64,000 nt of DNA. It comes from Diphasiastrum complanatum (Eukaryota > Streptophyta > Lycopodiopsida > Lycopodiales > Lycopodiaceae). The stretch is taken from positions 15,693,278-15,757,277 of the forward strand of contig CM055106.1 of the NCBI GenBank assembly GCA_029204225.1. Direction: 5' to 3'. Numbering within the stretch: position 1 is the stretch's first letter; every line of letters begins with the position of its first letter. The notes under the pieces are model-generated. The model had not been told where the DNA came from. It saw nothing but the letters and a program-made list of their open reading frames with translations, and did no database searches. Below are positions 10,491 through 22,900 of this stretch, one piece after another. The position numbers were made by a program, and so were the translations under genes.

Positions 10491-12750
10491 TGATGACATC
10501 ATCAAAATCATATCATGAAATTGTACTTAATGGTACTTCTTTGATTTTCCCGGTACTTGGAGCATGAAGAACCGAAAGTGTTCGGTTTTCGAGTGTCCCG
10601 AACATTGGATGTTCGTCTTTGAGCTATTCATCTTGTTGGGAGTCGAGAGCTATTAGATCTTTGGTAACAAAAATATTTTGTTTCTTCAATATAGCCTCCA
10701 TTTCTGTTTCCATAGCTGCACGCCACTCCTTGTGTTCTTTTGCTTCGTTGAAACTTTTAGGTTTCTGAGCCGTTAACATGGATCCATTGGGGCTAGATTC
10801 ATCTCTAGTCGAGTTGGAGGTTTTCGATTTTTGCTTGATCTCCTAAGCACCCCTTGCCCACTTGATTCTAGAGTATCTCCCTCATTAGCATCACCTGTTA
10901 CTAACAAGTACCACTTAGGCACTCTCCTAGGAGTCTCATTATTAACCCTGTCTTTCTCAATGGCTCTTCCATATCGACATCAACTTTTTTCTTCACCTGT
11001 ACTTTGGCTCTATCATCAAAGAAATCAATTGTCAATTTCATTTGGTCATTTTGACCCATCTCATCAAAAATAGCATCTCTGAAAATCATGATCTTTTGTG
11101 CATCTGTGTCATACATCCTGTATGCCTTGGCTTGTTCATCATATCCAAGGAAAATACACTTGACAGCTTTTGCATCCAGTTTCTTTCATTTCTCATTAGG
11201 CACATGAGCGTAAGCATCACAACCAAATACTTGTAAATGAGAAACATTAGGTTTCTTTTCAGTAAAAGCTTCGTAAGGTGTCTTACACTCCACAGACTTC
11301 ATAGAACACCGATTCAAGATATGAGTAGCTGTGTTGCATGCTTCTGCCCAAAAAGTATTTGGCATACCCTTGCTCTCAAGCATTGCACTAGCCATCTCTA
11401 TAATGGATCTGTTTTTTCGTTTTGCAATTCCATTCTATTGTGGTGAATAGGGTGTAGTAGTTTGCCTCTTGAGCCCCTCATCCTTGCAAAAATCTATAAA
11501 CTCTGCTGAAAAATACTCGCCGCCACCATCTGATATGAGAGTCTTAATATAGCAACCTGTTTGTTTTTAACTAGAGCCTCGAACTCTCTAAACTTGGCAA
11601 AAGCATCAGATCTTTTGCTTATGAAATAAATCCAAATATGTCTAATGTAGTCATCAATGAATGTGAGGAAATAGTAATAGCCACTAATGACACTATGAAC
11701 AAGATCAAGAATAGTTCTTCTTGCTCCACCTTTGGGAAATCTCTCTCTCTATGCTGTTTTTCCAAAATGCAACCCTCACAAATTTATCCTTCAGAAGATA
11801 TATCAGGCAAACCAACAACTAGATTACCTCTTTTAAGGATTTGCAAGCTTTGAGCACTAATATGACCAATGATGCCAAAGGTCACTTCGACTATCAACAG
11901 TCTATTCCCCTTGACTCTAGCTCCTATAGCAATCACTTTGTAGTGATTCTTGATGTCCTTGATGAGACATTTGTCGCTGTCAAACTCAACCTTGAGTTGT
12001 TGATTAGCCATCTTCCCAACAAATAGTAGATTGTTAGCTAAGCCAGGTACATATTGCACGTTGCTTATCTACTTTATCTTTCCGTTGGCTAACTTCACTA
12101 GTACCACTCTAAATCCTTTAACATATAGCAATTTGCCATCGGCTTGTCCGACTTCATCGCCATTAAAAACCACTCTTTTCTTGAAGTCATGTGTGTTTGG
12201 ACGCACCACTATCAATGTACCAGGTATCCTTGGCTTCATCACTTGTCATTAATGTTGTAATAAACAAGTTTGAACTCTCACCTGTATCATCTTCATATTG
12301 ATCATCAATGTATTGATGTTGATCAGCATAATTGTCTTCATAATAATCATCAAATTGATGTTGATCAGCATAATTGCCCCTCGGCCTTGATTCCAATTGC
12401 CTCGATTCGGACCATCATTGAATTATTCTTGAAATTGTTGGAACGGTCCACGGTTTGAGTTTCCACCTCTTGATTGGTGTTTTCCATGACCAAACCTGCC
12501 ACCACGTCCTCTGACTGCAAGAGCTTGATTAAATCCCTTGTTGCGATGACTCAAGTTCTCTTGACGTTGTTCTTCCTGCAAAAGCAATCCACCTAACTCT
12601 TCATAGGTTAGAAAATTTTCCTGTATAGCTATACTTGTCACAAACATCTGATGTGACTCACTCAAACTATTCAATGTCAATTGCACAATCTCACAATCCT
12701 GAACTCGCTCTCCAACTGCTACTAATTGGTCACGAATCTCTTTGATGTCC
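10490..12750 (-). pseudogene. C2 copia gag-C / protease / integrase, copy A
   Basis: Reading 12,750 to 10,490 on the minus strand: gag C-terminal half (SLSESHQMFVTSIAIQ, then a Gly/Arg-rich RGRGGRFGHG segment), protease WYIDSGASKHT, GAG-pre-integrase (QYVPGLANNLL), integrase with SDGGGEYF, integrase C-terminal part (MPNTFWAEACNTATHIL, CKTPYEAF) and the linker towards RT (NEAKEHKEW). The third integrase acid is lost: NGIAKRKN replaces NGxAERKN. Several stops and frameshifts are present. It is cut at the gag side by a deletion relative to copy B (44,560-47,174). Confidence 0.85.
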
Positions 12751-13948
12751 TATAAGTGAATGATAAGGGTACTTCACTAAGTTGAGTACTTCACTATCAA
12801 AATCAGCACAAGTAGGTTTGGTCAATATTATACTGGGATCCATTCGAGTACCAAATGGTTTGCAATCAGACATGAAATTTTTCTAAAATGCCTTTTAGAT
12901 ATGTTTGCTGGCTAAGGTAGATATTCTTCTGAAGTCTATTTCTAGTAATGTGAATTCCTAGCAAAGAATGAACAGCTCCTAAATTAGTCATGTCAAATTC
13001 CTTTGACAGATCACTCTTAGTAGTGTGCATAAGAGAAGTGTCGTTAGACAAAATGAATGCATCATCTACGTAAAGAACCATGTGAACTGAATGGATACCT
13101 ATATGCTTGGAATAAACATTACAGTCAGCTGAATTGTTTGTGAAACCCAATTGAATGAGATAAGAGTTGATTCTTTTGAGCCATGCTCTTGCGGCCTGTG
13201 TCAGACCGTAGATTGCTTTGTGTAGCTTGCACAATTTGTGCTCTTGGCCTTTGACTTCGAATCCTTCAGGTTGGAAGGTATACAGCTCCTCCTTGACGTT
13301 GTTGTTGAAAAACGTTGTCTTGACATCCATTTGGTGCATTTTGAGGTCTTTCGCGGCTGCTAATGCAATCAAAGTTCTGATTGACTGCATCTTCATGTCA
13401 AGACTAAAAATTTCTTAATAATCCACTCATTGGACTTGAGTGAATCTTTTAGCCACCAGCCGTGCTGTCCATTTAGCAATGGAACCATCAAAGTTGATCT
13501 TCTTCTTGAAGATCCACTTGTTGTTGATAACTCTCTTGTGAGTGGGGAAGTCGACCAGTGTCCAGGTCTAGTTTGTCAAAAATGACTTGTATTTGCTTTC
13601 CATAGCTTCTTGTCACTTCACAACATTCTTGGAGTTAATTGCTTTGGCTAGGCTCTCTGGTTCTTCTGATGAAGTCCAAAATGATTGAGGTGTGTACCTC
13701 TCAGGAACTGTCCGAGTCCGTGAGAATCTGTAGATGTTTTGTTGACCAGGATGCGATGATGCTTTTTCTTGAAGTTCTCCAGATCTGCTTGGGTTGGCTT
13801 GGTCTAGTCTGATGACAGGTATTGTTAGCTGCTTGGCTTCTATAGCTATAGCTGCAAGTTCTGTAGAAGAAACATTATCGTTGGAAGATTCCATGCTAAG
13901 TAAAATAGGATGAAATGACATAGCATCGTTTATCAATGGTTATTTGAA
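12751..13948 (-). pseudogene. C1 copia integrase end / reverse transcriptase, copy A
   Basis: Minus-strand pol fragment. The integrase tail and linker (QPLINDAMSFHPILLS, PERYTPQSFW) run into RT with MDVKTTFFNNNVKEELY, AIYGLTQAARAW and the catalytic LYVDDAFILS. It ends after GTRMDPS and YPYHSLI, where it joins C2 sequence. The other border, at about 13,949, joins a LINE fragment directly. Copy B is 48,232-49,351; copy A keeps about 85 bp near 13,450-13,540 that copy B has lost. Confidence 0.85.
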
Positions 13949-14662
<714 letters not shown>

Positions 14663-14765
14663 GAAAATCCAAGCTGAAAATGGGTGCTGGGCGGCAGCTA
14701 GTAAGATCCACACTTGTCCTGCAAAAAAAAAATGGAGAAAACTGCTCAAAATGGTGATGAAGTAG

Positions 14766-15212
14766 GGCGCTGGACAGCCTATAGTACCACTTCGAAAAAA
14801 GCATGGGATATTTTAACAAGCATTTATGAAACTTTAGATGTATCGACTCATCTCTTTCTAAGAAAGAAGGTCCTTACCCTCAAAATGAGCAAAGGCACCT
14901 CGATCAATGATCATCTAAATGAGTTTAAACTGTTGCTGAATCAATTGGATGCTATAGATTCCCCTATTTCAAAAAAAGACTCTACTCTGTGTTGAGCAGA
15001 CAGATTCAATGCAACAACAAAAATAGCATAGTCGACAACAACTTGCCAAGACCGAACTCTTTGCAGATACTACAAGAGATCCAATCACGACATCAAAGAT
15101 TGTTGGATTCTCAAGCACAATGAACCGAGGAAGAAGATGCAACAGCACCAAAAAGGAGGCTCTGACTTTGTTAGAAATTTCCAAGAAGAAGAAAAGAGGC
15201 TGATGGTACAAG
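14766..15212 (+). pseudogene. C4 copia gag fragment, copy A
   Basis: Plus-strand gag middle and end: KKAWDILTSIYETLDVSTHL, TLKMSKGTSINDHLNEFKLL, a stop, then a knuckle trace CRYYKRSNHDIKDC in which the second Cys is Tyr. The gag start, present in copy B (50,911-51,570, opposite strand), is missing. At 15,213 it runs into an LTR beginning TGTTGGATCTTC. Confidence 0.8.
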
Positions 15213-15995
15213 ATCAATGTTGGATCTTCAGCATCCTTCCAGCTATGGCTCCAACTAGTACGAGTTATGGCTTCTCCCAACTAACCTGAGTCACTAAGGC
15301 TATTTCTAGCAAGCATGGATATGGATGCAAGAAGACAGTCATGAGCATGGTGGTGAGTATTATGATGGATAAGTCCACTCTTCTGAATCTCTTTTCTTTA
15401 CTAAGCAACTAAACCCAATTGACAACTAAAATCCAACTTCACAAAGGCTTAACCTACTTGTGAAAGGCCAAACAAGGAAGATGGCTTAACCCAAAATCTC
15501 CTCCTCTAAGGCTTACCCTACTAGAGAATGGAGGGCCTAGATTAACTTAACCTGCTGCTAGATAAATAATGTACAATACAATGTGAAGTAACACAATACA
15601 TGAAACCACACAAGGGAGAACACTTAGAGAAAAAGATAGGCATGTATTGCAAATGAGGTTCTTGTCTAAAATGGACTCTTCCACTCCTATATATACTTGG
15701 AGTGGTGGTCACTTACAAAAAGGCACTATGGGACAAATAGTCCTCATAGGCTAACTTAACTTTAAATCACATTGGTGCCATGGGGCAAACCCCCAATAAG
15801 CCTTTGTGACTAAATTTTACATAACTTGAAATCACATATCTCTGTGCAGTGTCCATGACAATTTAAACTTAGAACTGAATAGCTTAAGCCATTACAGATA
15901 AAGTGAAAGCCCAAACTTGATGGGCAAGTTCTGCGTTTAAATTCTATCATGCTTGTATTTTTAAAGATGTTTCGCAGGATGGCTAGAATATTCCT
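15207..15995 (-). mobile_element. LTR-like repeat, copy A (reverse of 50,118-50,910)
   Basis: Edge TGTTGGATCTTCAGCATCC on the plus strand, equal to an end ...GGATCCAACA read on the minus strand. A TATATATA box lies near 15,695. The same DNA occurs inverted at 50,118-50,910 and, in part, at 41,062-41,592. In the last copy a primer-site-like sequence follows the CCAACA end, so the LTR probably reads minus here. Confidence 0.6.
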
Positions 15996-17770
15996 TGGAA
16001 TATCAGCCTACATTATCCCCTCTATTAAGAACTTGGTGGTCCCATGCCAAGTGCAATGTTAAGACCTCGTCTCTATGGTGCTGGAGGAGTCAAAGTTAGT
16101 GTAGCTTGTAGATGTGGAACTTTTTGTAAAGTGTTGCTCCATAGGAGATGAAGCTTTAAAGAAGTATGAGCGTCTCTAGAAGAGCTGATGTGGACCATAT
16201 GGGAGTTGGCTCTTTGATGAGTTGTATTTCCAAGTGCTCACGCAAATGATTCAGCGGATGATGTACACGAGTTTAGTATTTTTTTAGACATGATGTGAAT
16301 GCCATACAAAGGGATTACTGAACAATAGTGAAGATGGAGTGGGTGTGATAGGGGGTGTTGTAATCTTGGAAGTGGTGAAGGTGGATATGTGGAAGTGGAT
16401 GGAAGGATCAAAATTCCTTTGCTCATTACTATCTTTTGAAATTACTTGTGTCAGAAGAGGTTTTTCATTTGACGTTTCTTGTAGCCGTTTGAATTTTTCA
16501 CGGAGTTCGAGGGCTCTTCAATCGGTCGCAAATGTATAGAGGTGTGTATGGCCTCTTTTCTTTTTTTGCTTTTTTTTTTTGGTCCATTTGAATGATCAAC
16601 AAGCTATTAACTTGTCGATTTTTTTTGGGACTTAAGACATGGCTCATAATCACTGTTGAGAATCTCTAACATCCTTGATTTTGTTGCTTCAAGCGTCGAA
16701 CTATATCAATGATATGCTACAGATGTCGTAGATTTGTCTGCTTCACGAAGTACTGTAGTTGATAAACGAGAGCAAGTGCAGATTGATCCATTAGGGAGGA
16801 ATGAGGACTTGAGACAAGGATGGGGGAAGTGAGATGAAGTTTCAAAGATGTATGATATGGTGGTGGTGGTGGTGGTGGTGGTGTCGCGAATATTCCATCT
16901 TGTTGGGAAGATGGATCTTTTGCTAGATCATGAATGCAGTTGTATAATGTGTTTCATTTGTTTTGATATAGAACATTGTCGATGAAGTGCATGGACAACT
17001 ACTTTTTCTGGTTGAGTGTTGTTGTAGTCATTTGCATAAGTTGTTGAAGTGGATACAAATGACAATCCTTGTGATACTACAATTGTAGAGGTTGGACCGA
17101 AATAGACTTGTCGATGAAATATCACCAATAGTTCTGTTGTAAAAGAAAACACACCAAACCATACAACAATAGAACAAACAAATAGGCAGCAACAAACGAC
17201 ATAGTTGATAAGACAAAACTTGAAATAAGAAGAAAAAAAATGAAAAATTAAAGCAGATAACTCTATAGAAGGAATTGCATGACACCAAACTCTTGCAATG
17301 GAGTATTGAACTTGGCACAAGGCCATAGCTATAGTATTACAAAAGAAAAATCAAAGTCAGAACGTGTAACATTACGTAGCATGCAATAAGACAATTATGT
17401 CTTAGATTACTTTCACTCAGATAAAAAAATATGGCTTGTCATCTAGACACAAAACTACTGATTCATCAGGCGGTAGCTCAAAACTTGGCTCCAAGGTATG
17501 ATACTTGAGGGTGGCAGTACCTGGACAGGCCTCTTCATCGACGGTCTCGAGATTTGAAGGCAATGGATTGATCCCCACCGGTCAGTAGTAACTTAGCATA
17601 CAAAACTTTCACTCAGAAAACTCAACGTTTGTTAGCTTGAGATTATGACAGGCCATTTGCTCCTTGCCATCTAAACGCTCTTAACGTACCATTGAACTCC
17701 TTACGAGAAAAGCAGCTGTCTCATGCAAACTTGTTACAAAACAAGCGCTCTCTATGTTGAGAATTTGTGT
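15996..17770. other. Unassigned DNA with a (TGG)n tract
   Basis: No conserved protein motif on either strand. Contains (TGG)n at 16,858-16,883 and T-rich runs near 16,560 and 16,620. Minus-strand frames at 16,928-17,326 are hydrophobic and low-complexity and match nothing I recognise. Confidence 0.5.
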
Positions 17771-17774
17771 GAAA

Positions 17775-18088
17775 AACGTACTCGCACACTGATAAAAGTT
17801 ATCGAGTTTGCTTATGTCACTAGTTTGGACAAATTTAGGATTTTTCCGTTTGGTCTCAGGTAGATCAGCTTACCACACATCAATTTTTTGGAAGCTTGAT
17901 GAACTCGCACAAGGAACGGTTCCCAAAAGAAGTAGAAAATGACTCGCACAAGGGAACAAAATGACTCGCACAAACCTGGAAATGACACGCAGGTCTGAAA
18001 GGTTTTCAAAAGAACTAGAAATGACTCGCGCAAGGGAACATACTACTCGCACAGGCGTGTATACTGTGAAAAATGACTCGCATAAGAA
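17775..18088. repeat. Array of ATGACTCGCACAA-like motifs
   Basis: About eight copies of ACTCGCAC or close variants between 17,780 and 18,085, most in the longer form AAATGACTCGCACAAG. The same motif on both strands recurs at 42,725-42,870. The array abuts a C5-type LTR end at 18,090. TGACTC is the core of bZIP/GCN4-type sites, so an LTR enhancer is possible; that role is inference. Confidence 0.7.
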
Positions 18089-18089
18089 G

Positions 18090-18197
18090 TAGACTAGCCT
18101 ATGGCTAGTTACAGCTAGCAATAGTTGTCAATAATAAAGTACATCGTGAACAATAACTAAGAAGTGTAACAATGAAGTTTATCATTGATTTCTAACA
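18090..18197 (-). mobile_element. C5 3' LTR, 5' end only
   Basis: Minus strand begins TGTTAGAAATCAATGATAAA right after the polypurine tract. It matches the first 107 bp of the C2 5' LTR at 47,928-48,206, including the CTAGCCATAGGCTAG palindrome, then breaks off into the motif array. Confidence 0.75.
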
Positions 18198-18206
18198 CTC
18201 TCCCTC
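18198..18206 (-). other. C5 polypurine tract
   Basis: GAGGGAGAG on the minus strand immediately before TGTTAG, where second-strand DNA synthesis would be primed. Confidence 0.75.
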
Positions 18207-18239
18207 AATGATAAAATTACATTCTTCTATTTCTAAGAG

Positions 18240-19460
18240 ACTACGAAGGTTCTCAAATTTTCATTTACCTAAAGACTTGGTAAAAATATCGGCCACTTGA
18301 TCTTCAGATTTACAAAAAACTAGATCAATGGCGCCATTAATTATTTTCTCTCGAACAAAGTGATGATGTATCTTGATGTGTTTTGTTTGAGCATGTAGAA
18401 TTGGGTTTCTGGCAAGATGGATACAACTTTTGTCACAATATACAGTTGTAGCATCCACTTGTGATTGACCCGAATCAGTAAGTAGTCTTCGCAGCCATAT
18501 TACCTCTTGTGCACGATACTCAGCTTCCGTCGAAGATAAGGCTACTGTAGGTTGCTTCTTGCTGCTCCAAGAAATTGCAAATGTACCATAGCTAAATGTG
18601 TGACCACTGGTAGATCATCAATATTTCCTACCCAATCAGCATTTGGATAACCTACCAACATTAGGGCTTTAGACTGATCATACTTCAAGCCAAAATTTAA
18701 CGTGCCTCGAACATATCTTAAAATACGTTTAGCAGCTTTCTAGTGAGTCTGACTAGGTTCTTGCATAAATTCACTTACCACACCAACAACATGAGCAATA
18801 TCAGGACGTGTGTGTGTCAAATAGACTAAATTGCCCCGTAACTGCCTATATAAGTATGCATCAAATTTTTTGGCTTCATCAAATGCAGAAAGTTTGGTAT
18901 TGGCATCCATTGGAGTACTTAGTGACATGCAATCCTACATATTGAACTTATACAATAGATCTTGTGCATACTTGCTTCGCGTAAGAATAACACTGCCTTC
19001 CTTTTGCCAAACTTCAGTACCAAGACAATAATGCATCAACCCTAAATCACTCTTGTCAAAGGTATTGGAAAGGTATGATTTAATTTCATCAATTAAGCCC
19101 ATATTAGTTCCTATAATAATCAAATCATCGACATAGAGGACAATGAACACTATATCTGAGTTTTGCCTAAGAATGTAAAGATTAGGATCAGCATCACTCT
19201 TTACCATCCCCCTTCGCTTGAAGTGTTTATCAATGCAAGAGTACCACGCTTGTGGCCCTTGCTTCAATCCATATATGGATTTGTTGAGTTTACAAACCAA
19301 ATGATCTCTCCTTGGCTCAACAAACCCTTGAGGTTGCTCTAAATATACCTCTTCATCCAACACTCCATTAAGAAAAAGTAGATTTGATGTCCACTTGCTG
19401 GATTTTCCAACCATAGAAATAAAGTGAGTTAAAATGTGTAATGCAAATTGCAAATATCAA
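18240..19460 (-). pseudogene. C5 copia reverse transcriptase / RNase H, copy A
   Basis: Minus-strand pol end: RT with LNGVLDEEVYLEQPQGF, LNKSIYGLKQ and LYVDDLIIIG; the linker YLRQLRGNLVYLTHTRPDIA-like block; RNase H end with ARNPILHAQTKHIKIHHHF and VADIFTKSLGK. Frameshifts and a few stops separate the parts. It is the only copia 3' end here running through RNase H, polypurine tract and LTR start. Upstream it meets a plus-strand C1 integrase through an ACGAAA-rich stretch. Confidence 0.85.
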
Positions 19461-19464
19461 TCAG

Positions 19465-19530
19465 ACTCCAAAACAAAACGAAACGAAACTGGACGAAATG
19501 AAGCGAAACGAAACGAAACTTGAACGAACT
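19465..19530 (+). repeat. ACGAAAC-rich junction tract, copy A
   Basis: Short irregular repeat of ACGAAAC/ACGAAATG units lying exactly between the C5 RT (minus) and the C1 integrase (plus). The same tract is at 52,580-52,635. Confidence 0.7.
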
Positions 19531-19589
19531 CTGATATTGACATTGCTGAAGTGATATCAAATTAATTGCGAACGAAAAACAATGCATCT

Positions 19590-20812
19590 ATGGGAAGCAC
19601 TCTAGAAACAAGTATTCCAAATCACATTCCATCAAAACAAAGCATCTATTGGATCTTGTACATAGCGATCTTTGTGGTCCAATGCCAAGTCCTTAGGAGA
19701 TGCAATCTATTTTATCACTTTCATAGATGATTAATCTAGATGGTCTACAGTCATGTTCATTAAGCACAAATCTGAAGTCTTTGAATGCTTTAAGAGATTC
19801 AAGGCCATGACTGAGACCCAAACATCTACAAAATTGAAAGCACTCCGAACTGATGGTGGCGGCGAATACCTCTCTAACGAGATGTCTGACTACTTGGTTG
19901 AACATTGTATTAGAAGACAGTTCACCACTTCCTATTCACCTCAACAGAACGGGATTGCAGAAAGGAAAAACTGAACTCTTCTCAACTTAGCTAGATCCAT
20001 GCTACATCAATCATATCTACCTGCAAAGTTCTGGACAAAAGCTATTGCCATATCCTGTTACGTACAAAACAGATCCAGCACCAAAGTCATCAACAACAAA
20101 ACTCCTTATGAAGTTTGGCATAGACACAAGCCTAGTGTCAGCCATTTAAAAATCTGTTTGTATATGTTTTGCTCACATTCCTAAACATGTTAGGAAGAAG
20201 CTGGATCATAGGACAAATAAATGTATTTTCATTGGCTATCCTGATGAACATAAAGCTTACAAAGTTTATGATCCATCCACCAATGTAGTATTTGTCTCTA
20301 GGGATGTAATGTTTCAAGAACATACATACTATGATTTCAAACAGCCATTGATAGACGATGCTATGTCATTTCATCCTATTTTACTTAGCATGGAATCTTC
20401 CAACGATAATGTTTCTTCTACACAACCTGCAGCTATAGCTATAGAAGCCGAGTAGCCGACAATACCTGTCATCAGAATAGACCAAGCCATCTTGAGCAGA
20501 TCTGGAGAACTTCAAGAAAAAGCATCATCGCATCCTGGTCAACAAAACGTCTACAGATCCTCACGGACTCGGACAGTTCCTGAGAGGTATACACCTCAAT
20601 CATTCTGGACTTCATCAAAAGAACCAGAGAGCCTAGCCAAAGCAATTAACTCCAAGAATGTTGTGAAGTGACAAGAAGCTATAGAAAGCGAATATAGCTC
20701 ACTTTTGATGAACCAGACCTGGACACTGGTCAACTTGCCACTCACAAGAGAGTTATCAACAACAAGTGGAATCTTCAAGAAGAACATCAGCTCTGATGGT
20801 TCCATGATATAG
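19590..20812 (+). pseudogene. C1 copia integrase to RT start, copy A
   Basis: Plus-strand integrase: pre-integrase tail, core with LRTDGGGEYLSNEM and QQNGIAERKN followed by a stop at about 19,972, then NKTPYEVWHRHKPSVSHLK, linker and the start of RT (TWTLVNLP). It is cut at 20,812 after GATGGTTCCATGAT, where the last 78 bases of a C1 LTR follow. Copy B is 52,690-54,130. Confidence 0.85.
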
Positions 20813-20890
20813 CAGGCAGTGACCAACAGTCAAATTCAAATTCCATTTGAATCAGTCACCCTCATTTCTCTTTTTTGTCATGCAACAACA
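20813..20890 (+). mobile_element. C1 LTR 3' remnant
   Basis: The last 78 bp of the C1 LTR, ending ATGCAACAACA before the primer site. The rest of the LTR is missing; RT sequence is joined instead. Confidence 0.75.
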
Positions 20891-20891
20891 G

Positions 20892-20904
20892 TGGTATCAG
20901 AGCC
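20892..20904 (+). other. C1 primer binding site (arm 2)
   Basis: TGGTATCAGAGCC, the initiator tRNA-Met site, one base past the LTR end. Confidence 0.88.
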
Positions 20905-21015
20905 ACGATAGGCTCATATCCGAGACTTGATATAGCTAAAGAGCTATCAGATCTAGGAGACAAGCATTCAGAACAAGAAACCAGAAAGAACAGATGTAGA
21001 ACACAATCTACAACA

Positions 21016-22560
21016 ATGGCATCGATCAGCAGTATACAGTTGAAGATCTGCACAATCCTCGACTCAGTTGGGTCGAACTTCCTAGCATGGAAGATAAAAA
21101 CCTCTCTCATATTGAAGGGAGAAGGGCTATGGCCCTGGGTAGATGGCACCGAAGAGATGTCTACAACTACTGGCAAAGAGCTACAAGAATGGAGAGAGAA
21201 GAACGACAAGGCAGTAGCCGTGTTGTCATCATCCATTGAAGATAGACCTCATGACACTCTCTAATGCAAGAGAGATGTGGGGATACATTGCTTACCAGAT
21301 TCTAGAACAAAATCACACAGTCAGATCATGCTTCTCAAAGATCAGCTGACAAACCTGCAATGGGATGGCAAATACCTCACCTCCTTTATCAGAAAGATGA
21401 AGGATCTGTTTCTCTCATTACACAACGTCGGAGCAGAAAATGCAATATCAGCAGAGAAGCAGCTTATCTACTTGCTACGAGATTTACGAAGATCTTTCCA
21501 GAAAACCCGAACGTTGCTACGAAGAATCCAGCAATGACACTCGAAAAGACAGTTATCGAGATTCGAGAAGAAGTCGAGCTCATGAGCACCTTGACCACAA
21601 GGAAGTTTCTGATCAAGCTCTCTACAACAACAAGGAAAAGACAAAAGAAGCAGTTCAAGCCTAAGAGGGAGTTAGATGGAAAGCAGGATCGAGACCAACA
21701 ATCAGAGGGAGCCAACAAAGGTGGTTGGAAGAACAAACAAAAGCCTAAACAGCAGAATGACGACAAGAAAACATGCGTGAGATGTAAAGGACATACTGTC
21801 GATTCATGTTGGCTCAATCCGAAAATTGAGTGTATCCATTGCCACAAGAAGGGCCATGCAGCCACGGATTGCTACCAGAACCCGAAGAACAAGCAGCCTC
21901 AAGGGAAACGGGAGAACAATAATAGATCTTCCTACGTCGAAGAGCCAAAAAGCTCGAAGATGGGTGAAGATAGGTCAAACAGTGAAAATTCGATGGCCTA
22001 TCTGTGTATGGACGTGTGTGAAGCCTCCACATCTGACACACAAGAGGTGATCTTTGATTCATGAGCTAATTCACACTTCATTACATCAAGATGAATAATG
22101 TCTGATTTTTGAAGTACTGATCCATCAAGATTCATAGTACTTGAAGATGGATCAAAACACCGAGTGAATGGTATTGGTTCGCTATCACCCAACACAAACG
22201 GCAGAGACCGACGACTCGAAGATGTTTTCTTCGTACCCACACTGTGACAAGATATGCTATCAGTAGCAAGAATAGCAGATGCTGGGATGCGTGTGACGTT
22301 TTCAGACGAAACATGTAATGTCGTTGAAGCCAGCACCAGTACGTTGGTCACACAAGGAAGGCGTAAAGACAACCTGTATCATTTGAGGGTACACCTACCA
22401 GCAGATCAAGCACATCAAGCCCATGATTCTGCAGATGTTCTATGGCACAGGCGACTATGCCACATGAACTCAATGGCATTGTATCAAGCAAGCCAACATG
22501 GAGCTATAACAGGAGTAAGCATCTCGAATACAACTAGTTCGGCCACCTGTGACGCCCCCG
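21016..22560 (+). pseudogene. C1 copia gag / protease / pre-integrase (arm 2, copy A)
   Basis: Gag starts MASISSIQLKICTILDSVGS and continues through GEGLWPWVDGTEEM. After two frameshifts come a Lys/Arg-rich region, a knuckle pair (CVRC...HTVDSCW, spacing shortened; CIHCHKKGHAATDC intact), then protease DS-stop-A with TGA at 22,062-22,064, and GAG-pre-integrase (VLWHRRLCHMNSM). It ends near 22,560 at ACCATCGACCG, the same point as in the third copy, where unrelated DNA follows. Confidence 0.87.
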
Positions 22561-22684
22561 TGCGCACACAGAGACACACCATCGACCGTCCGTCATCGAC
22601 GGGCGCACTTCGCTATCTATGTATTAAAACTTTAGTGTTCTCAAGCTACGCACGCTACCCGAAAACCACATTTTCCTTCATGTT

Positions 22685-22900
22685 TTTTTTTTGGACAGCG
22701 GTCGCGAGATATGCAAAGGTACCGAAGGTCTCTCTCGGCCTCTCTCTGACTGCGAGATATGTGAAGGTCCCGAAGGTCTCTCTTGGCCTATCTCTGACCT
22801 GGACTCTCTCTCTCTGAGTATGCGAGATATGCAAGTTGTGCGAGATATGTGAGATATTCGAGATGCGAGATGTGCGAGGTCTCTCTCTCTATGCATCACG
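22685..22900. repeat. Degenerate CGAGATATG minisatellite (arm 2)
   Basis: Units such as GTGCGAGATATGTGAGATAT; counterpart of 6,720-6,935. Flanked by two near-copies of CGTCATCGACGGGCGCACTTCG at about 22,593 and 23,042, so a 450-bp block lies between direct repeats. Confidence 0.7.

Noticed and set aside
20813-22560. C1 as an endogenous virus of another class
   Set aside because: Domain order, Met primer site, CCHC knuckles and pre-integrase motif are those of Ty1-copia; no envelope or movement gene is present.
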